A stretch of DNA of 64,000 bases from Apostichopus japonicus. Its lineage: Eukaryota; Echinodermata; Holothuroidea; Aspidochirotida; Stichopodidae. Position numbers and translations under genes: made by a program. Positions within the stretch are counted from its first letter, which is position 1. Each line of letters begins with the position of its first letter. The DNA lies in NCBI RefSeq assembly GCF_037975245.1, contig NC_092576.1, positions 29,738,611 to 29,802,610 on the forward strand. The letters are read 5' to 3'. Shown one piece after another: positions 33,754 to 44,061 of this stretch. Under the pieces are notes generated by a model. It was not told the DNA's origin. It did no database searches and worked only from the letters and a program-made list of their open reading frames with translations.

Positions 33754-34785
33754 ATGGGAAAATTTTGTATCGCTGGCGGATGCAGCAACTCTAGTAAAGA
33801 CGGCGTGAGTCTTCATGGATTCCCCAAAAGAGAACCCGTTCGGAAACTTTGGGTAAATGCCGTGAGAAACACCCGCAAAGACTGGCTTCGGCCCACTGCT
33901 TATTCGTTTTTGTGCTGTGCACACTTCGATGAGATGTCTTTCAAGAATTTGTGGGGAGTAGGTTTGCAGAATTTGGACTTCCGCCACATAAACTTCGAAG
34001 GCTGAAGGACGATGCTGTGCCAACTTTGTTTGGAAGCAAGGCTAGGCCAAGTCAACAGGAAGGAAGCAGCCCGATGGATAGGCCAGATGTTAGCAGCACT
34101 GGCAGTAGTACTAGCAGGCCAAGCGGCAGTGCCATGTCCACCCCTGGGCCGGTCTCTTTCGTGGCCGAAACGGTCGTGAAGAAACGAAAGATCGGTGGAG
34201 CTTTCAGGAAAAGAGAACATGCTAGGGTGAGTGCATTCAGACTAGGCCTAGACTAAACTCTTTGCTGGTTTTCCACCTTTCAAATCATTACCCCATTTAG
34301 TAACATAGGCCTAGTCCAAGCTATATCACTGAGCAAGGTATCTTCTCATGATCATAATTTTACTATGTACATGTCCTACCCTAATGTTGGTGTAGGATAT
34401 GAAAGCGTTAGCCTCAACTTGATCATTTATGTAGAAATGTAGTGATGTTGCTGAGCCTACATTGTGAGGTGGCAGGTATTTGGCATAGGGCCTAGGCCTA
34501 CAATGGATTGTTTTAAAAGTGTGAGAATAGGGCCTACTGTTCTTCCCTAGTTACACTAACCTAACATAACAGTTTCGTGCAGTGCTGTGAGTAACTCATT
34601 ATTTATTGAGACCAAAGGATAGCACGGTGGGTTCATAGCTGTCATTTTACACATTCAGGATTTTTCCAATGAGTATTGACAGAGAGTGCACTCCAGCAGC
34701 CACCTATTAGTATTTCAATCTGTCTCTGTAGCTAAGAAAATGATTTACGCCTATTGCTGAGCTCCAACAGTATATAAAATTCAAA

Positions 34786-35039
34786 GTGGCTATTCTTACG
34801 ACTCGTTGGGACAATAATTCCCTTTTGCGCATGCACAGTTGCTATAACGTGGCTACTTTACGACTAGGAGTACTATTTTCATGACCAGGTGTAACAATAA
34901 TTTCCGGTTAGGGTTGGATTGAGGGTTACAGTTAGGGTTACCCCTACTACATGCGCAGTTGCTTTATTTACTTTGAATTCGCCGATGTCATAAGAATAAT
35001 TTATAAATAATTATTACGACTAGTCGTAAGAATAGCCAC
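34786..35039. mobile_element. MITE, 254 bp, with inverted ends
   Basis: Starts GTGGCTATTCTTACGACT and ends AGTCGTAAGAATAGCCAC, a perfect 18-bp inverted terminal pair. It lies in the first intron of the THAP gene. A related partial copy is at 27814-27995. No coding capacity. The target duplication is not obvious. Confidence 0.85.
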
Positions 35040-36320
35040 AGCCTATAAAATTTAGCAAAATCTGTGAGATGTCAGCAACTTCCAGCTGGTTCGTACATGT
35101 ATTTGTCACAAGGTAAATTTTAAGTGCTAAACTGATTATAATGGCAATAGAGGGTAGGTCATAGGTTGTGAAGTATCCACTCTACCCAAAACCTGAGCTG
35201 TAGGCCTAGCAAGGGGGCCATTCAGACAGGGCTTGTCGTCATGTCGATAGATAATGTAAATTGCAAGGAATAAACCTGCTAAATTTGCAACCAGGGATGA
35301 GACTGAGCCGGGGGAAAAAAATCTGAAATTTATTGATCGCCGTCCTGGGGGAGGGGTTTAAGGGGAGGAGGTCTCCCCCTCCCCTTTAGAATTTTTTTCT
35401 CAGGTAAGGAGGGCTTAAATGCAAAATGGTGGACTCTAGATGGAATCTATCACATCACGTAACTCGCCAAAAAATTGTGGAATTTCTGCTTGTATAATTT
35501 ATCCATTAGCTTTTTTGAACCAAAAAAAGGCTGTTTTGCTTGCTTTGTGCTACTTGATTCCACCACTGGTCAAATTCGGTGTTCCTTCCCTTCACAGTCC
35601 AGCATGTTCGGCCAAAAAAAAAATACAAAATTAAATACAAAAAATAAAACGCGAATTACGAGAAAAAACGCGAAAATGAAAAAAAAATTTATCTGAAATC
35701 CGCGTTTCCGCGGAAGAGTCTCATGCCTGTGCAACAATATAAGCAGGATGCAAAAGCTTACAACAGAACAAAATTTTACTTACATGCCATGACAGGTACA
35801 GTATTCTGCTAGTACCTTGTATTAAAAAAGGCTTTGAAGGCTGAAATATGATTGATTTTCAATTGATAGCTTTCAATTGAATCCATAGGCTGTCAGTTTA
35901 AGGCCAGCAAAGATTTTTTGGGCTCATTTCTATACCAGAAGTCAAACACATAAAGGGGTTGATTTCAGTCAGAAAACAGAATAAAATGACAACAGAGGCA
36001 TAAATATTTTTAAAAGCGATTTTTGTGTTCAGTTTGCTTGTTGTAATAATTTTTGTATCTACTTGCAAGTTGCTTATATGCTATTAAAAGGCAAAATATT
36101 GGCAATAGGCTGACTGAAAGAGACATGATCTGTACGTGTCAATTGCCATATATAGATTTCTTTTTTTTCTTCATTTAACAGAACAACGTTGCTCGCATGA
36201 GGCAATGGGAATTTTAGTTCAAGAGGGTTATTCAGTAGGGAAAGAGTTGAGTGTGTTTTCTATGTGTGGAAATCACTAACATGTTGGTACGTTGTGTCTT
36301 GCTTCATTGGATTTTAGTAA
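35040..36320. other. Intronic, no gene seen
   Basis: Part of the long intron between exons 1 and 2 of the THAP gene. It contains a purine/pyrimidine-rich palindromic patch at 35335-35395 (GGGGAGGGG...CTCCCCCTCCCC) and A-rich sequence at 35600-35690. Confidence 0.4.
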
Positions 36321-36819
36321 ATAATGTTGTTTTTCTTTACGATGAAGACCCTTGAAGCTGCAGAAGGTAGCAGTATATCAGAAAAACCATCGTCTGTTCG
36401 AGCACAACCACTCCCAACAGTGCGCGAATTAATAAAAAGAAAGAAAGCCAGTCATCTGGAATCAACACCATTGATGATGGATATTGCATCATCAGAGGTG
36501 AGTTTTTTTTTAATTATTCTTTTAACAATATAAATTTCTGTTGCAGTGATACTTACATAAATAACAGTTAAAAAGTATTGTTAATGTTGCTTCCATTAGA
36601 TGTGTTGAATTTGAAAAATCTCCAATTAATGATAAATCTTGCATCTTATTAGTTGTTGTGGCAAGAATTGGAAGCAAAGTCTGCAATGCAAACAATGCAA
36701 CTTTCATAAGTCATGTATTGTTTGCTACTTAGTGAAAACACTTTTGTCAGATATTTTCACTGAATATATAGCATTTCATACATTATATATATTTAAAAAA
36801 ATATATATACTTTTTAAGA

Positions 36820-36998
36820 AAAAGTCACCCAGGAAAGAACCTGGGCACGAAAACCAAACTACCAAACGACTGATCCGCTCTCAGCCCCAGTCCCCTTGCA
36901 TCGGGACTGTGACTGTGTGATCATCGTCAGGTGTGTATCACCATTCCCTAAGGGAACAGATACTACACATGATCTTAGCCAAAAGGCCGAGAAGCGAT
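36820..36998 (-). mobile_element. U2-snRNA-headed SINE
   Basis: On the minus strand the element starts ATCGCTTCTCGGCCTTTTGG and runs through the branch-site-pairing word GTGTAGTATCTGTTC, matching the first 44 bases of U2 snRNA almost perfectly (one visible difference, in GATCATGTG). From about 36954 on it stops being U2: no Sm site and no U2 stem-loop III/IV. Instead it has an AGTCCC...GGGACT hairpin, the GAGAGCGGATCAGT block shared with 27704-27718, and a final CCCAGG-TTCTTT-CCTGGG hairpin before a T-rich end. Thus U2 5' end plus an unrelated 3' module. AT-rich flanks prevent finding a target duplication. Confidence 0.7.
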
Positions 36999-39247
36999 AA
37001 AATAAAAGAAAAAAAAAATATATATATATATAGTTTTATTCTGTGCATAATATGTAAGTGTCCATAGACACAAAATACAGAATATATAAGAACTGAATGG
37101 AGTCATGTGCAATGTTTCATCAGTGATTTATCTATCATTTGCATCTCTAGGGTGAAAGTAGTATTGTTGTTGCACCAAAGGATACTGTCAACGTTGAGGT
37201 CAGAGGTGAGTTGGCCGTGGAGACTGCATTTTTGTCTAAAGGTAATATATCACCTCTGCCCATACCCTACTGGTAGATAAGATTGTTGTCTGTATAGTTT
37301 TTGGTTCCTTTGCTCAAGTACTATTTACTCAAGATAACATGTGTGTTGATGCAAGTAAATGTAAGAACAGTGGGTTGGTTTGAATTGAAGATTTTCAGTG
37401 CCAGATTTCATTTTGCTGATTAAATATGAGGGGTGGGGCCCGAGAAAATTATGCCTGAATTTGGTTCATTCACACAGAATCTATAGAACTGTGGGTTGGT
37501 GGAAATACTACTTGGCACAATGGTGGGCCCTATTGGTTTTGTTGTGAATATGCTGTATAGTAATGATTTGCAGGTTTTAGCGAATAAATGTGAGATTGAC
37601 TTCATATATGTTGTGTACATGACTTCATGTTGCTTGACAGTTAAGACATTTGAAATAGACCCAAGGTTGTATTCATGTCATTAATTAGACATTGACATTG
37701 AGGATTTCTAAACTACATTGCTGAAACTGTTAAAAAGAAGAAAAAACAATGCAGCCATGTGTTTGTCAAACCCTGTAAGTGCAAATTACTGTCTAGTTAG
37801 GTAAGAAACATTTTGCAATCTACATAAATCTTAACCTTCAATTTTTTGAACAGATACCCAGACAGACCGTTCAGAGTATGTTGATGCATACGTTCAGTGT
37901 GCTTTTGTCCCACTGCCACCACTTCATACACACATCTGAGGAGTTTCCAAAGCCAGCTACTCCTAAGCCAACCACTCCATTATCAGTTAGCCCTACAAAG
38001 CGACCATCAGAACTTAGTGAAGAATCCAGTGAGCCAAACCAGCCATCAAGCCCAATTTATGAGCCTACTTCTCATTCATCTGATCCCAGTGGTGATCATG
38101 GACCTGGATCATCTCCAGTGTAAGAACTATTATCCTTCTTTCTCACATTTGCATGTCAGTTTATGACATATATGTGTGAAAAAATAAATTGAAGACAAAG
38201 ACCAAAAAAAAGTGTGAGCAGATGAATGGGTTCTTTTGTTAGGTAATAATTATCAGCAGATCATGCTGGTTTTTAGAATTCAGCCTTACATGCGCTTGGT
38301 CAAGCACACAAAACCTGCCTGCTCTAATGTAAGAAAGTAATATCAAAGGTTTTCATGAAACAGTGGTGTGTGCAATTCTCAAAGTGCAAAATGGTTTTCC
38401 TGTTACTAGATTTATTCCCCTCCAATTACATTTCTTTTGGCAAATCATAGATGAACAGTATTAGGGTCTGTTTTTTTTCTGAAGGACTTTGCCTGTTTTG
38501 TTGATTGACATTTTTCACACCTTCATGATGAAAAAAGGCTGTTCTAAAAAATCCTCAAAAATATAATTTCTGTCTCAATGACCAAATAAAATTGTGATAA
38601 GTGATTTGAATGTGGTCTTTGCAAATTCAGTGAGTGGGAGCTGAATTTTGTGGACATGCTAAATCCCAAACATAGATAGCCCTGACACTGTTCTTTGCAT
38701 ACACTTCCAATGTACTGATGAGTGCATGGTTTGCCAGAAAGTCTGGGGAAAAAATTCAAAACTTTTTTATCTGCAGAAAACCAAATGTTGAGGAGACCAA
38801 AGAACGTATATTTTTGGTGATAGAGAGTTGTCTCCTGCTTCTCTTCAAGTTATGTTCTGCATGCAGTGGAACTGTGCAGGCAGTTGTGTGGAACATTATA
38901 GGGTCCATGATAAGGGTCAGGCAGAGGTGTAAAGAGTGTGCCAACATCCCCTTCTGGGACAGCCAGACGTTAGTAGGAAACATTCCCCATGGCAACCTGA
39001 TGATGAGTGCAGGGATTCTGTTTGCAGGATCAAATCCTTCAAAGACCCTGCGGGTCTTTACAAGTATGTATTGTCCTGCCATTACAAAACGGACATTTCA
39101 CAGGCATCAGAGGAACTGGCTGCATCCAACAATCAGCAGAGTTTGGCGGGAGTCGCAGGAGGAGATCCTGATATGAGCGGTTATATTTCACCAATTTTCT
39201 GTCGAAAACCATCGAAGTCGATTTGGGATAATTGTTATACGTTTTAA

Positions 39248-39579
39248 AGAGTTCAGTGGAGTTTCGTTTTCCGTGTCACATGTCCTTTAAAAACTAACAT
39301 TCTCCCCAAATAGCACTGCCTATAAAGAGCATTGTATCTATCACCATGGTAACAGAACGTGTCAAGCTTTGACTATAGTTCATGAGGAGTCCTCTGTATA
39401 TTTATGGAATCGATCAATAAGATTTAGAGTACCTACGATTGTGTTCGTCTCGAGTTTTTCCCTATATTTGCTGTTGACAATATGCTGAGGAACACATCTA
39501 TTTAAGATGATATTTTAAAGTTGGTATAGAAAAAACATGTTTTTAAAAGTCACACAAGTTGAGTTAATATAATATAATG
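39248..39579. other. Gene-free spacer
   Basis: AT-rich sequence after the truncated THAP gene. No motif. Confidence 0.4.
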
Positions 39580-41205
39580 CTAGCGCTTTCAACGTCACCC
39601 GCCCTGCGGGATACGATGTCACGGCCAAACTGCCCTACCTAAACATTTTAAGAATGAAAACTCAGGGGAGCCATAAAGTAATATACGCCCAGCGACCTGC
39701 AGAGACAATAGTGTATCCCGTCGTGCGGGTTTCACTGCGTCAAATGAGGTTGTTCTGTAGTATTTTGGTTTTTCTTCGGCTCGCTGGACTGAGTTTTGTT
39801 GTCAGAGTGTGTTGACTTGGCCGTAGAGCTTTGATTCCCGCAGGGCGGATGACGTGAATAGTAGTGCGTAAGGTGTTAAAGTAACGGACACAATTGTGGT
39901 GAAGTGTGACATTCGCCTTCACATTGAAGGCGATTTTCGCCGTTTATCTGGCTGCCCTTTTTGGACGGTGGTGTGCTGGGGAGGGGTTTTTCGTTTCGCT
40001 CCGTGCTGGTCGTCCTTGTGGTTTTTTGATATTTGAGTTGGGCGTTTTGTCTGTGCAGGTCGGCAGGCGTATGTCTTATTGGCTCGTTTGACCTGAGTTT
40101 CCTTTTTCAGAACGGGATGGTTCGGTAGTGCCGTTTGGCCGTGACGTTTTATATCCCGCATGGCGGGTCACGTAAAAAGCACAATTGTCTATTGCCGCAC
40201 ATCAGTGCTTTTAACGTGACTTCCCACGCGGGATACAAAATGTCGGGGCCAAACTGCACTACCTAAACATCCCATTCTAACAATGAACTTAAGGGAGCCA
40301 TAAAGTAAAATACGCCCACTGACTTGCAGAGACAAGCCCCCATCAACACACTCAAACAATTAAAGAAAAACAAAGAATTAAGGTACATAGTGTATCGTCG
40401 TGCGGGTTAAACTGCGTTAAATGAAGTTGCTTTGTAGTAGTTGAGTGCTGTTGTCAGCGTGTGTTGACTTAGCCATGAAGGTGATTCCCGCTGGGCGGGT
40501 GACTTGAAAAGACCTTAAGGTGTATTAGTTATAGACACGATTATCTATATGCCGCATAACATATCAGTCCTTTTTACGTGACTCGCCATGCGGGATACAA
40601 AATTTCACGGCTAAACTGTACTACCTGAACATCCCATTCTAACAATGAAAATCAAGGGAGCCATTTCTTTGGCTCGCTGGACGAGTTTTGTTGTCAGCGT
40701 GTGTTGACTTGACCGTTAAGTTTTGATTCCCGCAGGACGGTTGACTTGAAGAAACTGCGTAAGGTGTATTGGTTACAGACACAATTGTCTATACGCCGCA
40801 CACCACATCAGTGTTTTAAACGTGACTTGCCATGCGGGATACATAATGTCACGGCCAAACTGCAATACCTAAACATCTCGTTGACATTTGGCCGTGATTT
40901 ACACAAAGTAAAATACTTGTGTAAAATACGCCCAGCGACCTGCAGAGACAAGCTACCCACTCGACCAATAAAAAACAAAACAAAGTGTGTCTCTGCGACG
41001 TGCAGAGACGAGCCCCCAGTGACCCACTCAAGCAATTAAAAAAGAAGTTAGTTGAAGTTGTTTTGTAGTAGTCTTTTCTTTTTCCTTTAGCTCGCTTGAC
41101 TGAGTTGTTGACTTGGTCGTGACGTTTTGATTCCCACATGGTGGGTCGCGCAATTTTTTTCCTTGGAGGGTTAGGACGCTGGCGGGTCACTTAAAAAGCA
41201 CTATC
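39580..41205 (+). repeat. Tandem array of palindromic units built from LINE-end-like sequence
   Basis: Units start at about 39583, 40204, 40565 and 40810. Each begins with an inverted LINE-end-like arm (GCTTTTAACGTGACT..CC..GCGGGATAC...CACGGCCAAACTG) and closes with the sense counterpart (TTGACTTGGCCGT.....TTTGATTCCCGC..GGCGG.TGACTTGAA). Spacers between units are also repeated (GACACAATTGTCTATACGCC, GCACATCAGT), so this is true tandem duplication. Spacings: about 333 (after subtracting an inserted LINE), 361 and 245. An inner hairpin GTATCCCGTCGTGCGGGTTT is present in the first two units. No coding function. Confidence 0.75.
39898..40180 (+). mobile_element. Family A LINE tail inserted into the palindromic array
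   Basis: A 283-bp insert flanked by ACAATTGT (39890-39897 and 40181-40188). It carries the last ORF2 codons (GACATTCGCC, CGCCGTTTATCTGG), the family A 3' tail, and the terminal hairpin ATCCCGCATGGCGGGT followed by CACGTAAAAAGC. The array spacer without an insert, seen at 40783-40795 (GACACAATTGTCTA), shows the intact target. Confidence 0.9.
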
Positions 41206-41346
41206 CAAACCATACGCTTGTCGCACAGAATGTGCCTGTATTCATCGGCGGTGTTTGTTGTCCAAATTTCCCTCTTGTCCGTGATATCATCGACGCACGT
41301 TACAGATAGCAAGAAACTGCACTTGAAGTAGAGTGTAAACAGAACC

Positions 41347-41386
41347 GTGCTTTTTACCTGACCCGCCATGCGGGATGCCAAACGTG
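41347..41386 (-). mobile_element. Very short family A LINE end (about 40 bp)
   Basis: Reverse copy of only the final hairpin and terminus (GTGCTTTTTACCTGACCCGC, then CATGCGGGATGCCAAACGT). It directly precedes a longer reverse copy starting at 41391. Extreme 5' truncation. Confidence 0.65.
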
Positions 41387-41390
41387 TAAT

Positions 41391-41780
41391 GTTGCTTTTT
41401 ACGTGACCCGCCATGCGGGATAGAAAACGTCACGGCCAAACGGCACTACCGAACCATCCCATTCTGACAAACGAAACTAAGGTCTAGCGAGCCAAAAAAA
41501 CATACGCCCGCCGACCTGCAGAGACAAAACGCCCAACCCCCCCCCCACTGAAACATTCTAAAACGTACAGAAAGACGACCCGCACGCAGCGAAACGAAAA
41601 ACCCCTCCCCAGCACACCAGCGTCCAAAAAAGGCAGCCCCAGATAAACGGCGAAAATCGCCTTCAATCTGAAGGCGCACCTCACCGCCTCCAGGACTGCC
41701 TGCCAACTGGCAAATTTCCCCCTAAAAGCCAAATTACACCTATTCCGCCAAACATGTTTTTTTACAATAGAGCAAACAAA
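41391..41780 (-). mobile_element. Family A LINE, 5'-truncated, reverse
   Basis: Minus strand reads ORF2 C-terminus (VCSIVKKHVWRNRCNLAF, RGKFASWQAVLEAV, then AAFFGRWCAGEGFF in a shifted frame) and the full family A tail ending at 41391. It aligns with 989-1400 and 47700-48073. The upstream border lies in an AATGTAA microsatellite. Confidence 0.8.
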
Positions 41781-41784
41781 AATG

Positions 41785-41876
41785 ATGTAATGTAAATGTG
41801 TAATGTAAATGTAATGTAAATGTAATGTAAATGTGTAATGTGTAATGTAAACGTGTAATGTAAATGAACATGTATT
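41785..41876 (+). repeat. Microsatellite (TGTAATGTAAA)n
   Basis: About eight imperfect units made of TAATGTAAATG and TGTAATG. It may have grown from the 5' junction of the adjacent LINE copy. Confidence 0.8.
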
Positions 41877-41879
41877 CAT

Positions 41880-42240
41880 ATGTACGTGTGCAAACGATGT
41901 GTAGTGACCGCACTGCAAGCGAGCCTATATATTCCCTCTCGCAAAGTGGAACAGCCTACTTATTTTGTTTATAGACATTCTGTCGCCCAACTTTCTTGCT
42001 TATCTCCACTCCCATTTATAGAAAACTTGAACAAAGAGCGACATATTTTATCAGCCACTTCGTTCAGTGAATCGGTCAGCGAAGGTTGTTCTCTACGCCG
42101 TAATATTATTTTTAGCACTACGATATATACCATCTCCTACACCACAGCGATAGCTGGCTAAATAAATTCGTATATTCTTCGTATTATTTTCGGGAATCCA
42201 ACGGAAATTTTATGTGTGGGATGTAGCAATGCGGGGTACA
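41880..42240. other. Gene-free stretch
   Basis: An open frame at 41880-42161 shows no domain. Nothing else is supported. Confidence 0.3.
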
Positions 42241-42927
42241 CCCCTCAGTCCGACAAGTTTTCAGTCCGACAAGTTTTCAGTCCGAAAATAAAAAACACGT
42301 TTTCAGTCCGAAAATGAAATACACGTTTTCAGTCCGAAAATGTTTTCAGTTGGGGAATGAAAGCAGTTTTAATGCCATAATATCACCAATTAACTGTCAC
42401 AGCCCGAACTGATAGTAAAGAAATCGATTGAATCTTTCGTATATACTCATAATTGACAAATAAGGAGTAAAGTTTTAGAAAATATATTGGAATTTTCGGT
42501 CCCCTGGGACCTTCGTCAGCAATATTGGTAGTCGAATGAAAAGCACAAAGTGTAACACAATGAAAGTATGACGCTAGGTTTAAAGTGTAAATTGCATTGA
42601 TGGAATTAGAACCAAACAAACCATGAATATACAGGAAGCTGATTAAGGAGCGAAGAACGGATTACATATGTTTGTAGAACTGATAGTTGTTAAGGGTCCC
42701 AAGACTTTGTTGAGGCCGGTGATGTGAGACTTAATACAAAAGATTCAATCAATTTTTTTACTATCCGTTCGGGCTGTCACCGTTTATTGGTGATATTATG
42801 GCATTAAAACTGCTTTCATTCCCTAACTGAAAACGTGTATTTTATTTTCGGACTGAAAACTCGTTTTTTCGGACTGAGAACGTGTATTTTATTTTCGGAC
42901 TGAAAACGTGTCGGACTGACAACGTAC
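42241..42927. mobile_element. Foldback element, copy 1
   Basis: The arms 42241-42441 and about 42741-42927 are inverted copies rich in the word TTTTCAGTCCGAAAAT. They include GAATGAAAGCAGTTTTAATG, CCATAATATCACCAAT, and CAGCCCGAACTGATAGTAAA (as GTCCGTTCGGGC-type on the right). The 300-bp centre (CCCCTGGGACCTTCGTCAGC...) is not coding. This is a non-autonomous element with simple-repeat arms. Confidence 0.85.
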
Positions 42928-43735
42928 ACCCCTCAGTCCGACAAGTTTTCAGTCCGAAAATGAAATACACGTTTTCAGTCCGAAAATGTTTTCAGTTGGG
43001 GAATGAAAGCAGTTTTAATGCCATAATATCACCAATAAACTGTCACAGCCCGAACTGATAGTAAAGAAATCGATTGAATCTTTCGTATATACTCATAATT
43101 GACAAATAAGGAGTAACGTTTTAGAAAGTATATTGGAGCTTTATTGTTTTGGTTCTGTTAGCCTTTGGGTCCGTGTCCTTTTCACGTCACGTTAAACGCT
43201 ATATTTTATACATTTGTGGGTAAGTGGGAGATTTCTGTTTGTGAGTTTTCAGTTGGGTTTTTGGTGGTTGTTAAACAGACTGGGATTGTTTTTGGTTTTG
43301 TTGACCTTTGGTCCGTGTCCGTTTCTTTGCACGTAAAAAGCAGCATATTGGAATTTTCGGTCCCCCTGGGACCTTCGTCAGCATTATTGGCAATCGAATG
43401 AAAAGTACAAAATGTAAGTATAAATTGCATTCATGGAATTAGAACCAAACAAACCATGACTATACAGGAAGCTGATTAAGGAGCGAAGAACGGATTACAT
43501 ATCTTTGTAGAACTGATAGTTACTAAGGGGTCCCAAGTCTTTGCTGAGGCCGGTGATGTGAGACTGAACACAAAAGATTCAATCGATTTTTTTACTATCA
43601 GTTCGGGCTGTCACCGATTATTGGTGATATGGCATTAAAACTGCTTTCATTCCCTGTATTTTATTGTCGGACTGAAAACGTGTCGGACTGTGAAAACTCG
43701 TTTTTCTGACTAAAAACGTATTTTATTTTCAGCGA
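42928..43735. mobile_element. Foldback element, copy 2, carrying a LINE tail
   Basis: Head-to-tail second copy of the same element (starts CACCCCTCAGTCCGACAAG at about 42927) with the same left arm, centre and a more decayed right arm (43590-43735). A family B LINE tail interrupts it at 43138-43344. Confidence 0.85.
43138..43344 (+). mobile_element. Family B LINE tail with exact empty site known
   Basis: 207-bp insert flanked by ATATTGGA (43130-43137 and 43345-43352). The homologous uninterrupted site is in foldback copy 1 (around 42482-42489, ATATTGGAATTTTCGG), giving a filled/empty pair. The insert ends CACGTAAAAAGCAGC. Confidence 0.95.
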
Positions 43736-44060
43736 AAAGCGCGGGGAGTTATTTTTATCCCAGGTGGGCTGTTCACCCCAGTCTACCCTGCGTCAAAGAT
43801 TCGGCCAACTTCCTGTATAGATGCCGCTTCCTTTTTCATTTACTAAAAAAAGCATAATGAAGGAAATTTGAAGGAAAAAATGATCACAGCCTTTCAACAA
43901 CTTCTGAATATTTTGGGATGAATAAAATTATTTCATTTCATATGATAAAAGTACAGTCCAGATGAGAAACATGTTTCATATTTTAGGGTTAATGTCGGGC
44001 AAAACGAGGCGCTCAGGGAAATTTTACGTTATATCCCCAGCATGGAAAATAAAAGCACAC
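43736..44060. other. Gene-free spacer
   Basis: AT-rich, no motif. The frame 43962-44186 overlaps the start of the next LINE relic in a wrong frame. Confidence 0.35.
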
Positions 44061-44061
44061 T

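Larger units (their letters stand above)
33754..39247 (+). pseudogene. Multi-exon THAP-domain gene of transposon ancestry, broken
   Basis: Exon 1 (33754-34226) codes a THAP zinc finger: GKFCIAGGCSNSSKDGVSLH, a W at KLWV, FLCCAHFDEMSF, and after a frame shift near 33943, LKDDAVPTLF. It ends at a good donor (AGG/GTGAGT). Further exons: about 36342-36497 (donor GAG/GTGAGT), 37151-37205 and 37854-38119. The 37151-37205 exon joins both neighbours in frame. The last exon (about 38746-39176) codes the family core: FLVIESCLLLLFKLCSACSG, IPHGNLMMSAGILFAGSNPS, ITKRTFHRHQRNWLHPTIS. This THAP + core layout is a repetitive family in fish and invertebrates, which I believe to be Kolobok-like. The later core, which should carry DGRADSPGH-type motifs, is missing. 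A second frame break lies at 37920-37940. Confidence 0.65.

Noticed and set aside
33754-34226. A complete host THAP gene
   Set aside because: The finger needs a frame correction near 33943 and the downstream exons belong to a repetitive transposon-type family.
36820-36998. A functional U2 snRNA gene
   Set aside because: Only the first 44 bases match U2. The Sm site and later stem-loops are absent.
40746-41039. A 97-codon gene inside the palindromic array
   Set aside because: The sequence is array repeat (reverse LINE-end arm) and not coding.
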